From assembly GCF_020614375.1 (NCBI RefSeq), contig NZ_CP085327.1, forward strand, positions 806,001-870,000: DNA of 64,000 nucleotides. Reading direction: 5' to 3'. Positions 9,766 through 17,905 of this stretch are shown here, in pieces (within the stretch, counting starts at the first letter, position 1; every line of letters starts with the position of its first letter). This stretch comes from Haladaptatus salinisoli. Its GTDB lineage: Archaea; Halobacteriota; Halobacteria; Halobacteriales; Haladaptataceae. A model generated the notes under the pieces. That model did not search any database. It was not told where the DNA came from and saw only the letters and a program-made list of their open reading frames with translations. A program made the translations under genes and the position numbers.

Positions 9766-10701
9766 ATGAGTGTATTCAACGCAATCGGAGAGGAAAGAGA
9801 GATAGACACGAACGAGTTCACGCCGAGCCTCGAACCGCAGGCGACGTGGTGTCCGGGCTGTGGCGACTTCGGCGTGCTGAAGGCGCTGAAGCAGGCGATG
9901 CCCGAAGTCGGTCGCACGCCGGACGAGACGCTGCTCGTCACGGGCATCGGCTGTTCCGGGAAGCTGTCGAGCTACTTCCAGAGCTACGGCTTCCACTCCA
10001 TCCACGGGCGCGCCCTGCCGGTCGCGCGCGCGGCCAAACTCGCCAACCCCGACCTCGAAGTCATCGCCGCGGGCGGTGACGGCGACGGGTACGGCATCGG
10101 CGGGAACCACTTCATGCACACCGCCCGCGAGAACCACGACATGACGTACATCGTCTTCGACAACGAGATCTTCGGGCTGACGAAGGGCCAGACGTCCCCG
10201 ACCAGCCCCAAGGGTCACAAGTCGAAGACCCAGCCCCACGGCAGCGCGAAGAGCCCGATTCGACCGCTCTCGCTCGCCCTCACGTCGGGCGCGAGTTACG
10301 TCGCCCGAACGGCGGCGGTCAACCCGAACCAGGCGAAACAGATCCTCGCCGAGGCGATGGAGCACGACGGGTTCGCGCACGTCGACTTCCTCACGCAGTG
10401 TCCGACGTGGAACAAGGACGCGAAGCAGTACGTCCCGTACATCGACGTCCAGGACAGCGACGACTACGACTTCGACGTGAACGACCGACGCGAGGCGGCC
10501 GAGATGATGCACGAAGCCGAGGACGCGCTCTACGAGGGCACGGTGCTCACCGGGCGCTTCTACATCGACGACGAGCGCCCGTCCTACCAGCAGGAAAAGC
10601 AGGCCACGGGCGACATGCCGGAGACGCCGCTGGCGGAGCGGTACTTCGACGACGAGTACGAGTGGGAGCGGAGCTACGACATCCTCGACCGCCACAAGTA
10701 A
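9766..10701 (+). CDS. porB: Pyruvate:ferredoxin oxidoreductase beta subunit
   Basis: The 311-residue thiamine-diphosphate-binding beta subunit has WCPGCGDFGVL near residue 29 (cluster cysteines), GIGCSGKLSSY, the TPP/Mg motif GGDGDGYGIGGNHF at about 104-117 and FGLTKGQTSPTSPKG, typical of OFOR beta chains. The ATG at 9766 follows the porA TAA by one base. A GTG at 9757 would overlap porA, but family members begin with MSVFNAIG-like sequence. It ends in an acidic tail. Co-transcribed with porA; the downstream Lrp gene has its own promoter-like sequence. Confidence 0.92.
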   Translation: MSVFNAIGEEREIDTNEFTPSLEPQATWCPGCGDFGVLKALKQAMPEVGRTPDETLLVTGIGCSGKLSSYFQSYGFHSIHGRALPVARAAKLANPDLEVIAAGGDGDGYGIGGNHFMHTARENHDMTYIVFDNEIFGLTKGQTSPTSPKGHKSKTQPHGSAKSPIRPLSLALTSGASYVARTAAVNPNQAKQILAEAMEHDGFAHVDFLTQCPTWNKDAKQYVPYIDVQDSDDYDFDVNDRREAAEMMHEAEDALYEGTVLTGRFYIDDERPSYQQEKQATGDMPETPLAERYFDDEYEWERSYDILDRHK

Positions 10702-10805
10702 TCTCGTTTCGCTTCCGTCGGCGGTTCGTACAAGCTTTTCGCGGCCGACAATGTGTTTTCCACTTCGCAAGGTATTTTTTCCTGTGCGGGAAACTACCCA
10801 CCAAC

Positions 10806-11234
10806 ATGAGCACGGAATCGACCGAAGACCGTATTCTTCGCGTTTTGGAGCACGACGCGCAGGCGTCGTACTCGGAGATCGCGGACCGCGCGGGCGTTTC
10901 GAAGCCGACCGTCCGGAAGTACATCGACAAGCTCGAAGACGAGGGCGTCATCGTCGGCTACTCGGCGGAAGTGGACCCGAAGAAACTCTCCAGCCAGAGC
11001 ATCGCGCTCGTCGGCATCGACGTCGAGAGCGAACGCTACGTGGAGGCGACGCGGGCGCTCAAGGAACTCGACGACATCGAGACGCTGTACACGTGCAGCG
11101 GCGACCACATGCTGATGGCTGAGGTTCGCGCGCCGAACGGCGACGCCGTCGGCGGCGTGATAAGCGACCACATTCTCGTCATCGACGGCGTCTCCGCGGC
11201 CCACCCGTCGTTCCTCCAAGAGCGCCTCAAGTGA
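10806..11234 (+). CDS. Lrp/AsnC-family transcriptional regulator
   Basis: A 142-residue regulator. An N-terminal AsnC-type winged helix-turn-helix (about 5-60: DRILRVLEHDAQASYSEIADRAGVSKPTVRKYIDKLEDEGVI) is followed by an RAM ligand-binding domain (about 65-140: VGIDVESERYVEATRALKEL and YTCSGDHMLMAEVRA). It lies 104 bp downstream of porB. As I recall, the orthologous position in Halobacterium salinarum holds LrpA1, a feed/fast regulator of amino-acid metabolism, so control of porAB or aminotransferases by an amino-acid effector is plausible. The T-rich GGTATTTTTT upstream at about 10769 may be its promoter element. Confidence 0.9.
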   Translation: MSTESTEDRILRVLEHDAQASYSEIADRAGVSKPTVRKYIDKLEDEGVIVGYSAEVDPKKLSSQSIALVGIDVESERYVEATRALKELDDIETLYTCSGDHMLMAEVRAPNGDAVGGVISDHILVIDGVSAAHPSFLQERLK

Positions 11235-11850
11235 TTCGCATCGACCGCACGCCTCGTCGTAACGCCTCGGCCTTCGTTCTCGATTCCAGTTCGGTCAGCG
11301 ACGACGGCGGTTCGGGGTCGTCCGGGGAGTCGGAGTTGCCCGACGCGTCGGAATCGCCGGGCCGCAATCGCAGGTGCCACCAACCGACGTCGCGCCACGC
11401 TCCGTCTTTGTAGCCCACGTTCCGGTAGACGCCCACCTCCTCGAAGCCCATCGACTCGTGGAGACCGACGCTCGCCGGATTCGGAAGCGCGATTCCCGCG
11501 TAGGCGTTGTAGAACCCCTGTCGCCGGAGGAGGGCGAACAGCGATTCGTAGAGTCCTCGCCCGACGCCCGAACGACGGTGGCCGTCGTGGACGTACACCG
11601 ACGCGTCCACCGACCACCGATAGGCGTCCCGCGTCCGGTGCGCGGACGCGTAGGCGTACCCCAGAATCTCCTCGTCGCGCTCGCAGACCAACCACGGGTA
11701 CGTCGGAAGCGTTTTCGAGATTCGCTCCGCTACCTCCTCGTCGTCCGGCGGGTCGGTTTCGAACGAGACGACCGTCTCGCGGACGATTGGCGCGTAAATC
11801 GCCGCTATTCGCGGCGCGTCGTCCGCCTCGGCGAGTCGAACGGTGACCAT
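11227..11850 (-). CDS. GNAT N-acetyltransferase, phosphinothricin/methionine-sulfoximine type
   Basis: This 207-residue protein matches the PAT/MddA branch of GNAT enzymes: RIAAIYAPIVRETVVSFETDPP at the N-terminus, the acetyl-CoA loop HRRSGVGRGLYESLF (Q/RxxGxG/A) and a C-terminal half with NPASVGLHESMGFEEVGVYRNVGYK. Such enzymes acetylate the amino group of toxic methionine analogues such as phosphinothricin or methionine sulfoximine. A roughly 30-residue Asp/Ser/Pro-rich tail extends past the domain. ATG at 11850 was chosen (MVTVRLAEADD); a longer in-frame start at 11946 lacks family support. The gene is convergent with the Lrp gene and overlaps its end by 8 bp. Confidence 0.85.
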   Translation of the reverse strand: MVTVRLAEADDAPRIAAIYAPIVRETVVSFETDPPDDEEVAERISKTLPTYPWLVCERDEEILGYAYASAHRTRDAYRWSVDASVYVHDGHRRSGVGRGLYESLFALLRRQGFYNAYAGIALPNPASVGLHESMGFEEVGVYRNVGYKDGAWRDVGWWHLRLRPGDSDASGNSDSPDDPEPPSSLTELESRTKAEALRRGVRSMRIT

Positions 11851-11938
11851 CGCTTCGACGTGCGCGTCGAACCGAGATAAATCGTCGTCCCGTCGACCGC
11901 GCACAAGAGACTTTACGGCGGCGACGAAAGTCCCGACG

Positions 11939-12415
11939 ATGACCACCTACCAGCGCGAGGTCTGGGTGGACGCACCGTTCGAGGACGTGTGGCGGTTCTA
12001 CTCGACCATCGACGGACTGGAGGCGCTCACCCCCGAATGGATGCACCTCCGCGTCGAAGGGATCCGAGGACCGGACGGCGACCCGGAACCGGACGTGCTG
12101 GAGACGGGCACGGAGGTTCGCCTGTCGCTCCGACCGTTCGGCGTCGGCCTGCGTCAGCGGTGGACGTCCGAAATCACCCGCCGCAAAGAGCGCGACGGGT
12201 CGGCCCTGTTTCGGGACGAGATGAGGGACGGACCGTTTCCGGAGTGGCGACACACCCACCAGTTCTACGACGGCGACGGGCGGACGCTGGTACGCGACCG
12301 GGTGAAGTATCGGCTCCCGGCGCTGGGGACGGCGGGGAGTCCGCTGGCGAAGGTCGGGTTCGAACCGATGTTTCGCTACCGCCACCGAAAGACGAAGGAG
12401 TTACTGGAGCGGTGA
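11939..12415 (+). CDS. SRPBCC-family (polyketide cyclase/START-like) protein
   Basis: The product has 158 residues. It begins MTTYQREVWVDAPFEDVWRFYSTIDGLEALTPEW, the hallmark of SRPBCC ligand-binding folds, and ends in a helix, GFEPMFRYRHRKTKELLER, typical of the long C-terminal alpha helix that closes the pocket. The WTSEITRRK and FRDEMRDGPFPEWRHTHQF segments resemble the TIGR01777-associated CDP subfamily. The family binds hydrophobic ligands; this ligand is unknown. The ATG at 11939 is close to the divergent acetyltransferase start (11850), leaving an 88-bp shared promoter. Confidence 0.8.
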   Translation: MTTYQREVWVDAPFEDVWRFYSTIDGLEALTPEWMHLRVEGIRGPDGDPEPDVLETGTEVRLSLRPFGVGLRQRWTSEITRRKERDGSALFRDEMRDGPFPEWRHTHQFYDGDGRTLVRDRVKYRLPALGTAGSPLAKVGFEPMFRYRHRKTKELLER

Positions 12416-12449
12416 GCTTTATGCGCGCATCGGTGGTACGCGACACCGT

Positions 12450-13007
12450 ATGCCAGATGTAGCCGTCGTCGGCGGCGGTCCCGCCGGCCTGAGCGCCGCA
12501 CTGTTCACCGCGAAAAACGACCTCGAGACGGTCGTCTTCGATACGGACGAGACGGCGATGCACGCCGCGTGGCTCTACAACTACCTCGGCATCGAGAGCA
12601 TCGCGGGCGACGAGTTCATGGAGATCGCCCGCAAGCAGGTGGACGACCACGGCGCGGAGCGAAGGCAAGGGGAGGAAGTGACCGACGTCGAGCGAGCGGA
12701 CGACGGCTTCACCGTCACCACCGACTCCGGGGAGTACGACGCCGAGTACGTCGTCTTCACCACCGGACGCTCCCGCGACTTGGCCGAGGGGCTCGGCTGC
12801 GAACTGGCCGACGACGGCACCGTCGAAATCGACACGAACAACGCGACGACGGTCGAGAACGCCTACGCCGCCGGGTGGACGGCGCGCGCCGACAAGATTC
12901 AGGCGGCCATCTCGGTCGGGGGCGGCGCGGCCGCGGGGCTGGACATCCTGAGCGCGGAGAAGGGTCGCGCGTTCCACGACTTCGATACGCCGAAAGAGGA
13001 GGAGTAG
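12450..13007 (+). CDS. Half-size thioredoxin-reductase-like flavoprotein
   Basis: A 185-residue FAD-binding protein with the dinucleotide-binding motif VVGGGPAGLSAALFTAKN at residues 5-22, an acidic ribose-binding end FDTDE, and a second FAD contact VENAYAAGWTARADKIQAAISVGGGAAAGL as in thioredoxin reductases. The NADPH domain and the redox-active CxxC of true thioredoxin reductase are absent, so the protein is about 60 percent of normal length with only the FAD domain. This fits the short haloarchaeal TrxR-like flavoproteins, possibly ferredoxin- or partner-reduced. It lies 34 bp downstream of the SRPBCC gene and is convergent with the halocyanin gene. Confidence 0.82.
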   Translation: MPDVAVVGGGPAGLSAALFTAKNDLETVVFDTDETAMHAAWLYNYLGIESIAGDEFMEIARKQVDDHGAERRQGEEVTDVERADDGFTVTTDSGEYDAEYVVFTTGRSRDLAEGLGCELADDGTVEIDTNNATTVENAYAAGWTARADKIQAAISVGGGAAAGLDILSAEKGRAFHDFDTPKEEE

Positions 13008-13616
13008 CTACTCGTACTCGCCGTACTCGCCGTAGTCGCCGCCGAACTTCATGAAGAAGTACGCCAGTCCGAGCGTGAACGCCAGCGCGCCGGAGGTGGC
13101 GACGCCGAGGGTCTTGGCGCTGGACGGAATCGCCGGGGCCGACGAACCGCCACCGCCGGTGCTGCCGACGGTTATCGTGCCGGTCATGCCGGCGGATTTG
13201 TGCGGCTGACAGAAGTACGCGTACTCGCCGGGCGTGTCGAACGTGTGCGAGTAGGTGTAGCCCGAATCGTACGTCTTGCTCGGCGCGCCCGGCGACCCCT
13301 GCCAACTCGATCCGCTCGGTTGGCTCTCGGGGACGACGTTGTGGGTGTTGGACTCCCAGACCCACTTGATCGTTCCGCCCGGCGGAATCGTCACTTCCGA
13401 CGGTTCGAACGTCAGGTTCCCGCCGGGGCCGACCTTCACCGTCTTCGTCGGACCGCCACCGCCGCCGGAACTGCTGTTGCCACCGGAGCTACCGTGTCCG
13501 CCGGAGCCACCCTCCTGCGCCGCCGCCGTACCGGCCGCACCGGCGGCCGCTGCACCCGCAGAGCCGAGGATAAACCCGCGACGAGTGACCGATCCGTCCG
13601 CTTCCCCATCTGTCAT
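13008..13616 (-). CDS. Halocyanin-like blue-copper protein, Tat-exported and membrane-anchored
   Basis: This 202-residue protein has a Tat signal (VTRRGFILGSAGAAAAGAAG), a Gly/Ser linker, and a plastocyanin-type domain (about 58-150). The copper ligands are visible: His in SNTHNVV, then Cys, His and Met in YFCQPHKSAGM. After another Gly/Ser linker a C-terminal transmembrane segment (LGVATSGALAFTLGLAYFF) and an acidic GEYGEYE tail follow, giving a membrane-tethered electron carrier facing outside. Halocyanins shuttle electrons to or from terminal oxidases or other membrane complexes. No oxidase genes are adjacent. Its stop abuts the flavoprotein stop. Confidence 0.9.
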   Translation of the reverse strand: MTDGEADGSVTRRGFILGSAGAAAAGAAGTAAAQEGGSGGHGSSGGNSSSGGGGGPTKTVKVGPGGNLTFEPSEVTIPPGGTIKWVWESNTHNVVPESQPSGSSWQGSPGAPSKTYDSGYTYSHTFDTPGEYAYFCQPHKSAGMTGTITVGSTGGGGSSAPAIPSSAKTLGVATSGALAFTLGLAYFFMKFGGDYGEYGEYE

Positions 13617-13901
13617 GAGAGAGGGTTAGGACCGACGGGTACTGAATACTTTGGTTTCACCACGACCGACCCTCCTTCATTCAGTTACCCGCTCGTCGCT
13701 CGAAACGACCCTTCCGCTCGCCGTTTCGTCGCCGGAAGTCGCGCTCGCCGGTCTCGGCACGGCCTCGCGTCGGAACTCCGGAAAAAACGCGGCGGAAAGC
13801 CCGCTTCGCCCGCTCAATTGTTCCGACGGCGGGCGTTAAACTCACAACTCGTTTCTCGTTGTTCCGGAACGTTTTTGCCGGATACGCACGCACGAAACGA
13901 T
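13617..13901. other. Intergenic region between halocyanin and MTH865-like genes
   Basis: A 285-bp divergent spacer. I see no convincing reading frame or RNA. It should contain both promoters; GTTAAACTCACAAC at about 13834-13847 and the T-rich GTTTTTGCCGGATAC at about 13871 are the only AT-rich pieces near the MTH865-like start. Confidence 0.4.
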
Positions 13902-14159
13902 ATGGCCGACAAGGAAGCAGAATTCCGACAGCAGTTCCACGACGCATTTAAAGGCGCGGACTACCCGGTCAGCAACCCGATGGACCTCGTTCCGGCGCTC
14001 CCTAACGGCCCCGGCACGCGCTTCGAGGCCGGCGATACGAGCTTCACCGCGATGGAGCTGTCGACGAAGATGAACGACTCGCAGGACTTCCCCTACGAGA
14101 ACGTGGACGCGCTCGTCGACGACCTCATCGAGGGGATGAAGCGGAAGGATATGCTGTAA
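13902..14159 (+). CDS. MTH865-like family small protein
   Basis: The 85-residue protein (MADKEAEFRQQFHDAFKGADYPVSNPMDLVPALPNGPGTRF...) matches the archaeal MTH865-like family, a small EF-hand-like helical fold found in methanogens and haloarchaea. Typical features are the KGADYPVxxxxxLxxALPxGPxTxFxAGD core and the C-terminal DLIEGMKRKDML helix. Function is unknown. Its stop is immediately adjacent to the stop of the convergent 80-residue gene. Confidence 0.85.
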   Translation: MADKEAEFRQQFHDAFKGADYPVSNPMDLVPALPNGPGTRFEAGDTSFTAMELSTKMNDSQDFPYENVDALVDDLIEGMKRKDML

Positions 14160-14402
14160 TTACTCTTCGTCGGCGTCCGACTCATCGTCGGGAAGCGCGA
14201 CGAGCAACACTTCCCACACGTCCTGTTGCTCGTTGAAGTAGCTGTTCAACACCCTATCGTTTTCGCCGATCGGAATCGGTTGCTGTGGATGGGCAATTTC
14301 GAGCCACGTCAGCGTCGGTTCCGTGATATCCATCTCGGCGATGTCCGCTATCTCCTCCGTCTCGGCCCCGTACTCCCCCATCCGCGCGTCTTGGCGTTCC
14401 AT
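14160..14402 (-). CDS. Small acidic hypothetical protein downstream of E1-alpha
   Basis: An 80-residue strongly acidic protein (MERQDARMGEYGAETEEIADIAEMDITEPTL..., ending DESDADEE). It contains a hydrophobic core TLTWLEIAHPQQPIPIGENDRVL and VWEVLLVALPDD but no metal or nucleotide motif. It lies 51 bp downstream of the E1-alpha gene on the same strand and may be in its transcript. I do not recognise the family. Confidence 0.65.
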   Translation of the reverse strand: MERQDARMGEYGAETEEIADIAEMDITEPTLTWLEIAHPQQPIPIGENDRVLNSYFNEQQDVWEVLLVALPDDESDADEE

Positions 14403-14453
14403 CGTGACACCCCGTACCGAATACCACAGCCCGGCACATAACTGTGCTGGCGA

Positions 14454-15515
14454 CTACCGCTCCACGTCGGGATTCTCGGGGACGGCGGCGCGCTGGCGGG
14501 CGTATCGGGGGTGTTCGCCGTCGTACACGTGGTCGAAGATGGCGTCGGTGTCGTACCCGTCGTGCGCTTCGGCGGCTTCGACGGCCTCGGCCACGCGGTC
14601 GGTCGCCTCCTCGCGGAGCGCCCGCTCGTCCTCGTCGGTCCACTCGTGCTCCGATTCGAGGTACTCGCGGGTCCGTTCGAGGGGGTCCTTCTCGGCCCAC
14701 GACTCGACCTCCGCTTCGTCGCGGTACTTCGTGGGGTCGTCGGTCGTGGTGTGCGCGCCCCGTCGGTAGGTGACGGCTTCGATGAGCAACGGTTCGCCGT
14801 CCTTCGCACGCGCGAGGGCGTCGCGAACCGCGCTGTAGACGGCGAACACGTCGTTTCCGTCCACGCGGATGCCCTCGAAGCCGTAGGCCTGGGCTTTCTG
14901 CGCGATGGTCTCGGAGGCGGTCTGGCGCTCGCGCGGCACCGATATCGCCCACTGGTTGTTCTGGCAGAAGAAGACGGCGGGCGCGTCGAAGACGCCCGCG
15001 AAGTTCATCGCCTCGTGGAAGTCACCCTCGCTGGTCGCCCCGTCGCCGAAACTCGCCAGCACGGCGCAGTCGTCGTCCTTGTACTTGGCACCCATGCCGA
15101 CGCCGACCGCGTGGGGAAGTTGCGTGGCGATGGGAATCGTCGGCGGGAACGTCCGGAGGCCGTCGGCGTCCTCGCGGTCGACGTAGTTCCCCGCTCCCGA
15201 GAGGTTGAGGAGGACGTCTCGCATGGCGTGCCCGCGGGTGAGATACATCGCGTGGTCGCGGTAGGTCGGGAAACAGTAGTCGTCCGGCGAGAGCGCGTAC
15301 GCCGCTCCGACCTGCGCCGCTTCCTGTCCGTGCAGGGGCGCGTACGTTCCGATGCGCCCCTGTCTGTGGAGCGAAACCGCTTTTCGGTCGAACGTTCGCG
15401 CGAGCACTTGTAATCGATACATGTTCTCGACGTCCGTCGCCGAGAGGTTCACGTCCCTTTTGACGCTCCCGTCTAGTCCGACTACGCGCGCCATATCAGG
15501 TGCTTGGGAAGCCAT
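14454..15515 (-). CDS. Thiamine-diphosphate-dependent 2-oxoacid dehydrogenase E1 alpha subunit (orphan)
   Basis: A 353-residue E1-alpha of the pyruvate/branched-chain dehydrogenase type. The thiamine diphosphate/Mg motif is GDGATSEGDFHEAMNFAGVF with NNQWAISVP after it. The active-site loop segments YRRGAHTTTDDPTKYR (phosphorylation-loop region) and TYRDHAMYLTRG are conserved. ATG at 15515 (MASQAPDMARV) was chosen; upstream in-frame codons to 15572 do not look conserved. No E1-beta, E2 or E3 gene is adjacent, which is unusual, so its partners must be encoded elsewhere or it is an evolutionary leftover. Haloarchaea carry several such operons of mostly unknown substrate. Confidence 0.88.
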   Translation of the reverse strand: MASQAPDMARVVGLDGSVKRDVNLSATDVENMYRLQVLARTFDRKAVSLHRQGRIGTYAPLHGQEAAQVGAAYALSPDDYCFPTYRDHAMYLTRGHAMRDVLLNLSGAGNYVDREDADGLRTFPPTIPIATQLPHAVGVGMGAKYKDDDCAVLASFGDGATSEGDFHEAMNFAGVFDAPAVFFCQNNQWAISVPRERQTASETIAQKAQAYGFEGIRVDGNDVFAVYSAVRDALARAKDGEPLLIEAVTYRRGAHTTTDDPTKYRDEAEVESWAEKDPLERTREYLESEHEWTDEDERALREEATDRVAEAVEAAEAHDGYDTDAIFDHVYDGEHPRYARQRAAVPENPDVER

Positions 15516-15728
15516 GTTTGAGTGAAACTCCGACCGTCTCTCGGTGAAACAACCTCGTTCATCATAAAACATCGCTACACTAATGAAATCGCCGATAGTC
15601 CCAAGACGGTTTAAATACCCGGATTACGAATCTCCGATTTCGGAGGCGAGCACGCGGAGAGAATCGACGAATCGTTGGAATGTTACGGTTCGAAACGCTT
15701 AGGCGACCCCCGCGAGATGTGGAAGCGT

Positions 15729-17039
15729 ATGTCACGATGGATCGGCCGGACGTTCACGAGCGACGCGGGATGGAATCTCCTCGAAACACTCGTCGATATC
15801 GGCGACCGGATGGCCGGGAGCGACGGCGAACGACGCGGTGCGGAGGCGACGCGCGACGCGCTCGAATCGGTCGGGGCGCGGAACGCCCGATTGGAGGAGT
15901 TCGACGTGCAGGGGTGGACGCGCGGCGACAGCGCGATTCGGGCGGGCGACTCGACGCAAGACTGCATCGCGCTCCCCCGCAGTCCCGCCGAAAGCGCGGA
16001 GGGTGAGTTCGTCGACCTCGGCTACGGTCTGCCGTCCGACTTCGAGGACAACGACGTCGAGGGGAAGGTCGTGATGGTCGCCTCGAACGTGCCGAGCCAC
16101 TACGACCGCTTCATCCACCGCCGGGAGAAGTACTACTACGCGGTCGAAGGCGGCGCGGCGGCCTTCGTCTTCCGCAACCACGTGGAAGGCTGTCTCCCGC
16201 CGACCGGGAGCGTCGGCACCGAGGACGACCCCATCGGCGACGTCCCCGCCGTCGGCGTGAGCAAGGAGGTCGGGTCGCGTCTCGCCCGGCGGTGGGAGGG
16301 CGAAACCGTGGTCGTCGAGGTCGACGCCGAAATCTACGACGCGACCAGCCGGAACGTCCACGCGGAACTCGGACCGGACACCGACGACCGGGTGCTCGTC
16401 ACCAGCCACGTGGACGCCCACGACATCGCCGAGGGGGCGATGGACAACGGCGCCGGAACGGCGATGGTCGTCGAGATGGCCCGCGCGCTCGCGGAGCGGG
16501 AGGACGAACTCGACACGCGCGTCCACTTCGTCGCCTTCGGGGCCGAGGAGGTCGGCCTCGACGGGTCGAACCACATGGCGAGCGTCACCGACCACGACAG
16601 CATCAAGGCCATCGTGAACAACGACGGCGTCGTTCGCGGGCGCACGTTGTCGTTTTACACGCACGGCTTCGAGGAGTTGGACGAGGCGGCCCACGACGTC
16701 GCGGAGACGCTCGACCACCCCGTCACGACGATTCCGAAGCAGGGGCCCCACAGCGACCACTGGCCGTTCGTCCAGTGGGGCGTTCCGGGCTACCACGTCA
16801 TGAGCGAGACGGGCGACGAGGGCCGCGGGTGGGGTCACACGTTCGCCGACACGTTGGACAAACTCGACGTCCGCGACCTCCGCGAACAGGCCGTCCTGCT
16901 CACCGACCTCGCGGTTCACCTCGCGAGCGACGAGTTCGCGGTCGCGCACAAGGACCCCGAGGAGATAGTCGCCGCGCTCGAAGCCGAAGACCAGGCGGCG
17001 GGGATGAAGGTGATCGGCGACTGGCCCTACGACGAGTAG
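15729..17039 (+). CDS. M28-family zinc aminopeptidase with inserted PA domain
   Basis: The product is 436 residues. Zinc-site motifs of M28 peptidases are present: TSHVDAHD (His, Asp), GAMDNGAGTAMV (bridging Asp), FGAEEVGLDGS (catalytic and ligand Glu), NNDGV and the late His in GPHSDHWPF. A PA-like region (about 105-190, with GYGLPSDFEDNDVEGKVVMV) is inserted before the catalytic core. There is no signal peptide, so it is probably cytoplasmic despite the PA domain. ATG at 15729 (MSRWIGRTF) is preferred; an in-frame start at 15675 is possible. It cleaves N-terminal residues from peptides. Confidence 0.85.
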   Translation: MSRWIGRTFTSDAGWNLLETLVDIGDRMAGSDGERRGAEATRDALESVGARNARLEEFDVQGWTRGDSAIRAGDSTQDCIALPRSPAESAEGEFVDLGYGLPSDFEDNDVEGKVVMVASNVPSHYDRFIHRREKYYYAVEGGAAAFVFRNHVEGCLPPTGSVGTEDDPIGDVPAVGVSKEVGSRLARRWEGETVVVEVDAEIYDATSRNVHAELGPDTDDRVLVTSHVDAHDIAEGAMDNGAGTAMVVEMARALAEREDELDTRVHFVAFGAEEVGLDGSNHMASVTDHDSIKAIVNNDGVVRGRTLSFYTHGFEELDEAAHDVAETLDHPVTTIPKQGPHSDHWPFVQWGVPGYHVMSETGDEGRGWGHTFADTLDKLDVRDLREQAVLLTDLAVHLASDEFAVAHKDPEEIVAALEAEDQAAGMKVIGDWPYDE

Positions 17040-17111
17040 CGCGGTATCCTTTTCAGGACGGGACGAGACTGTTCGGGTGATGAGAAGCGAGCGAGCACAC
17101 GGGGGAAGACG

Positions 17112-17849
17112 ATGCGGATAGGGGTCGTGACGGGGGGTGACGCGCACCTCGTCCGTCGAATCGACGAGGCGATCGGCGACGAGGTCGAGCGAGCCACGAA
17201 CGACGACCCGCGGGCGGTCCTCGACGCGAACCCGTCGGTCGTCGTCGCGCCCGGCGAAGCGGCGGTCACCGGCCTCGTCCGCGCCGGGGTGTCGGTCCCC
17301 ATCCTTCCGGTCGGCGCGGGGCCGGGGTTGGAGAGCGTCCCCGAGTCCGACGTCGAACTGGGAATCGAGGACCTTCTCGCGGAGGAGTGGACGACGAGAA
17401 ATCGACCGCTCCTCTCCGCGTCGGTCGGCGGCAACCGCGTCGCCGACGCGCTATTCGACGCGACGCTGGTGACGAGCGAACCGGCTCGAATCTCCGAGTA
17501 CAGCGTTCGCGCGGACGGCGAGTTCGTCGACCAGTTCCGGGCGGACGCGACCGTCGTCGCGACGCCCGCCGGCAGTCGGGGCTACGCGCGGAACGCCGGC
17601 GGTCCGGTCGTCCAGTTGGGAACGGAGGTCGTCTCCGTCGTCCCCGTCGCGCCGTTCGCGATCCACGTCGACGACTGGGTGCTCCGCGACCCGGTCACGC
17701 TCGCGGTCGAACGCGACGAGGACGCGGTGGTGCTGCTCGCCGACGACCGCGAGGTGTGTCCGGTGGAGCCGCACGAACCGGTGGAGATGGCGTTCGACGG
17801 AACGGTCGAACTCGCGTCCGTGGACGCGAGTCGGAGTTTCTTCGCGTAG
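17112..17849 (+). CDS. NAD-kinase-like protein with degenerate catalytic motifs
   Basis: A 245-residue protein of the NAD(+) kinase fold: the C-terminal beta-sandwich is recognisable from DATVVATPAGSRGYARNAGGPVV through VSVVPVAPFAIHVDDWVL. The nucleotide-binding GGDGT motif is replaced by APGEA (residues 46-50), the NE motif region reads LFDATLV, and GSTAY reads GSRGY. Catalysis is therefore doubtful. It could be a regulatory paralogue or bind NAD without phosphorylating it. It lies 72 bp after the peptidase gene and 56 bp before a membrane-protein gene. Confidence 0.78.
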   Translation: MRIGVVTGGDAHLVRRIDEAIGDEVERATNDDPRAVLDANPSVVVAPGEAAVTGLVRAGVSVPILPVGAGPGLESVPESDVELGIEDLLAEEWTTRNRPLLSASVGGNRVADALFDATLVTSEPARISEYSVRADGEFVDQFRADATVVATPAGSRGYARNAGGPVVQLGTEVVSVVPVAPFAIHVDDWVLRDPVTLAVERDEDAVVLLADDREVCPVEPHEPVEMAFDGTVELASVDASRSFFA

Positions 17850-17905
17850 CGGTCCGGCGAGCGAATTGGAAAGAATATAATACGCTGTCCGACTGAGTTC
17901 CGGAC

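Noticed and set aside
10398-11234. A longer reading of the Lrp gene beginning inside porB
   Set aside because: The first 136 codons are a shadow of porB. The Lrp domain starts at 10806, after a promoter-like sequence.
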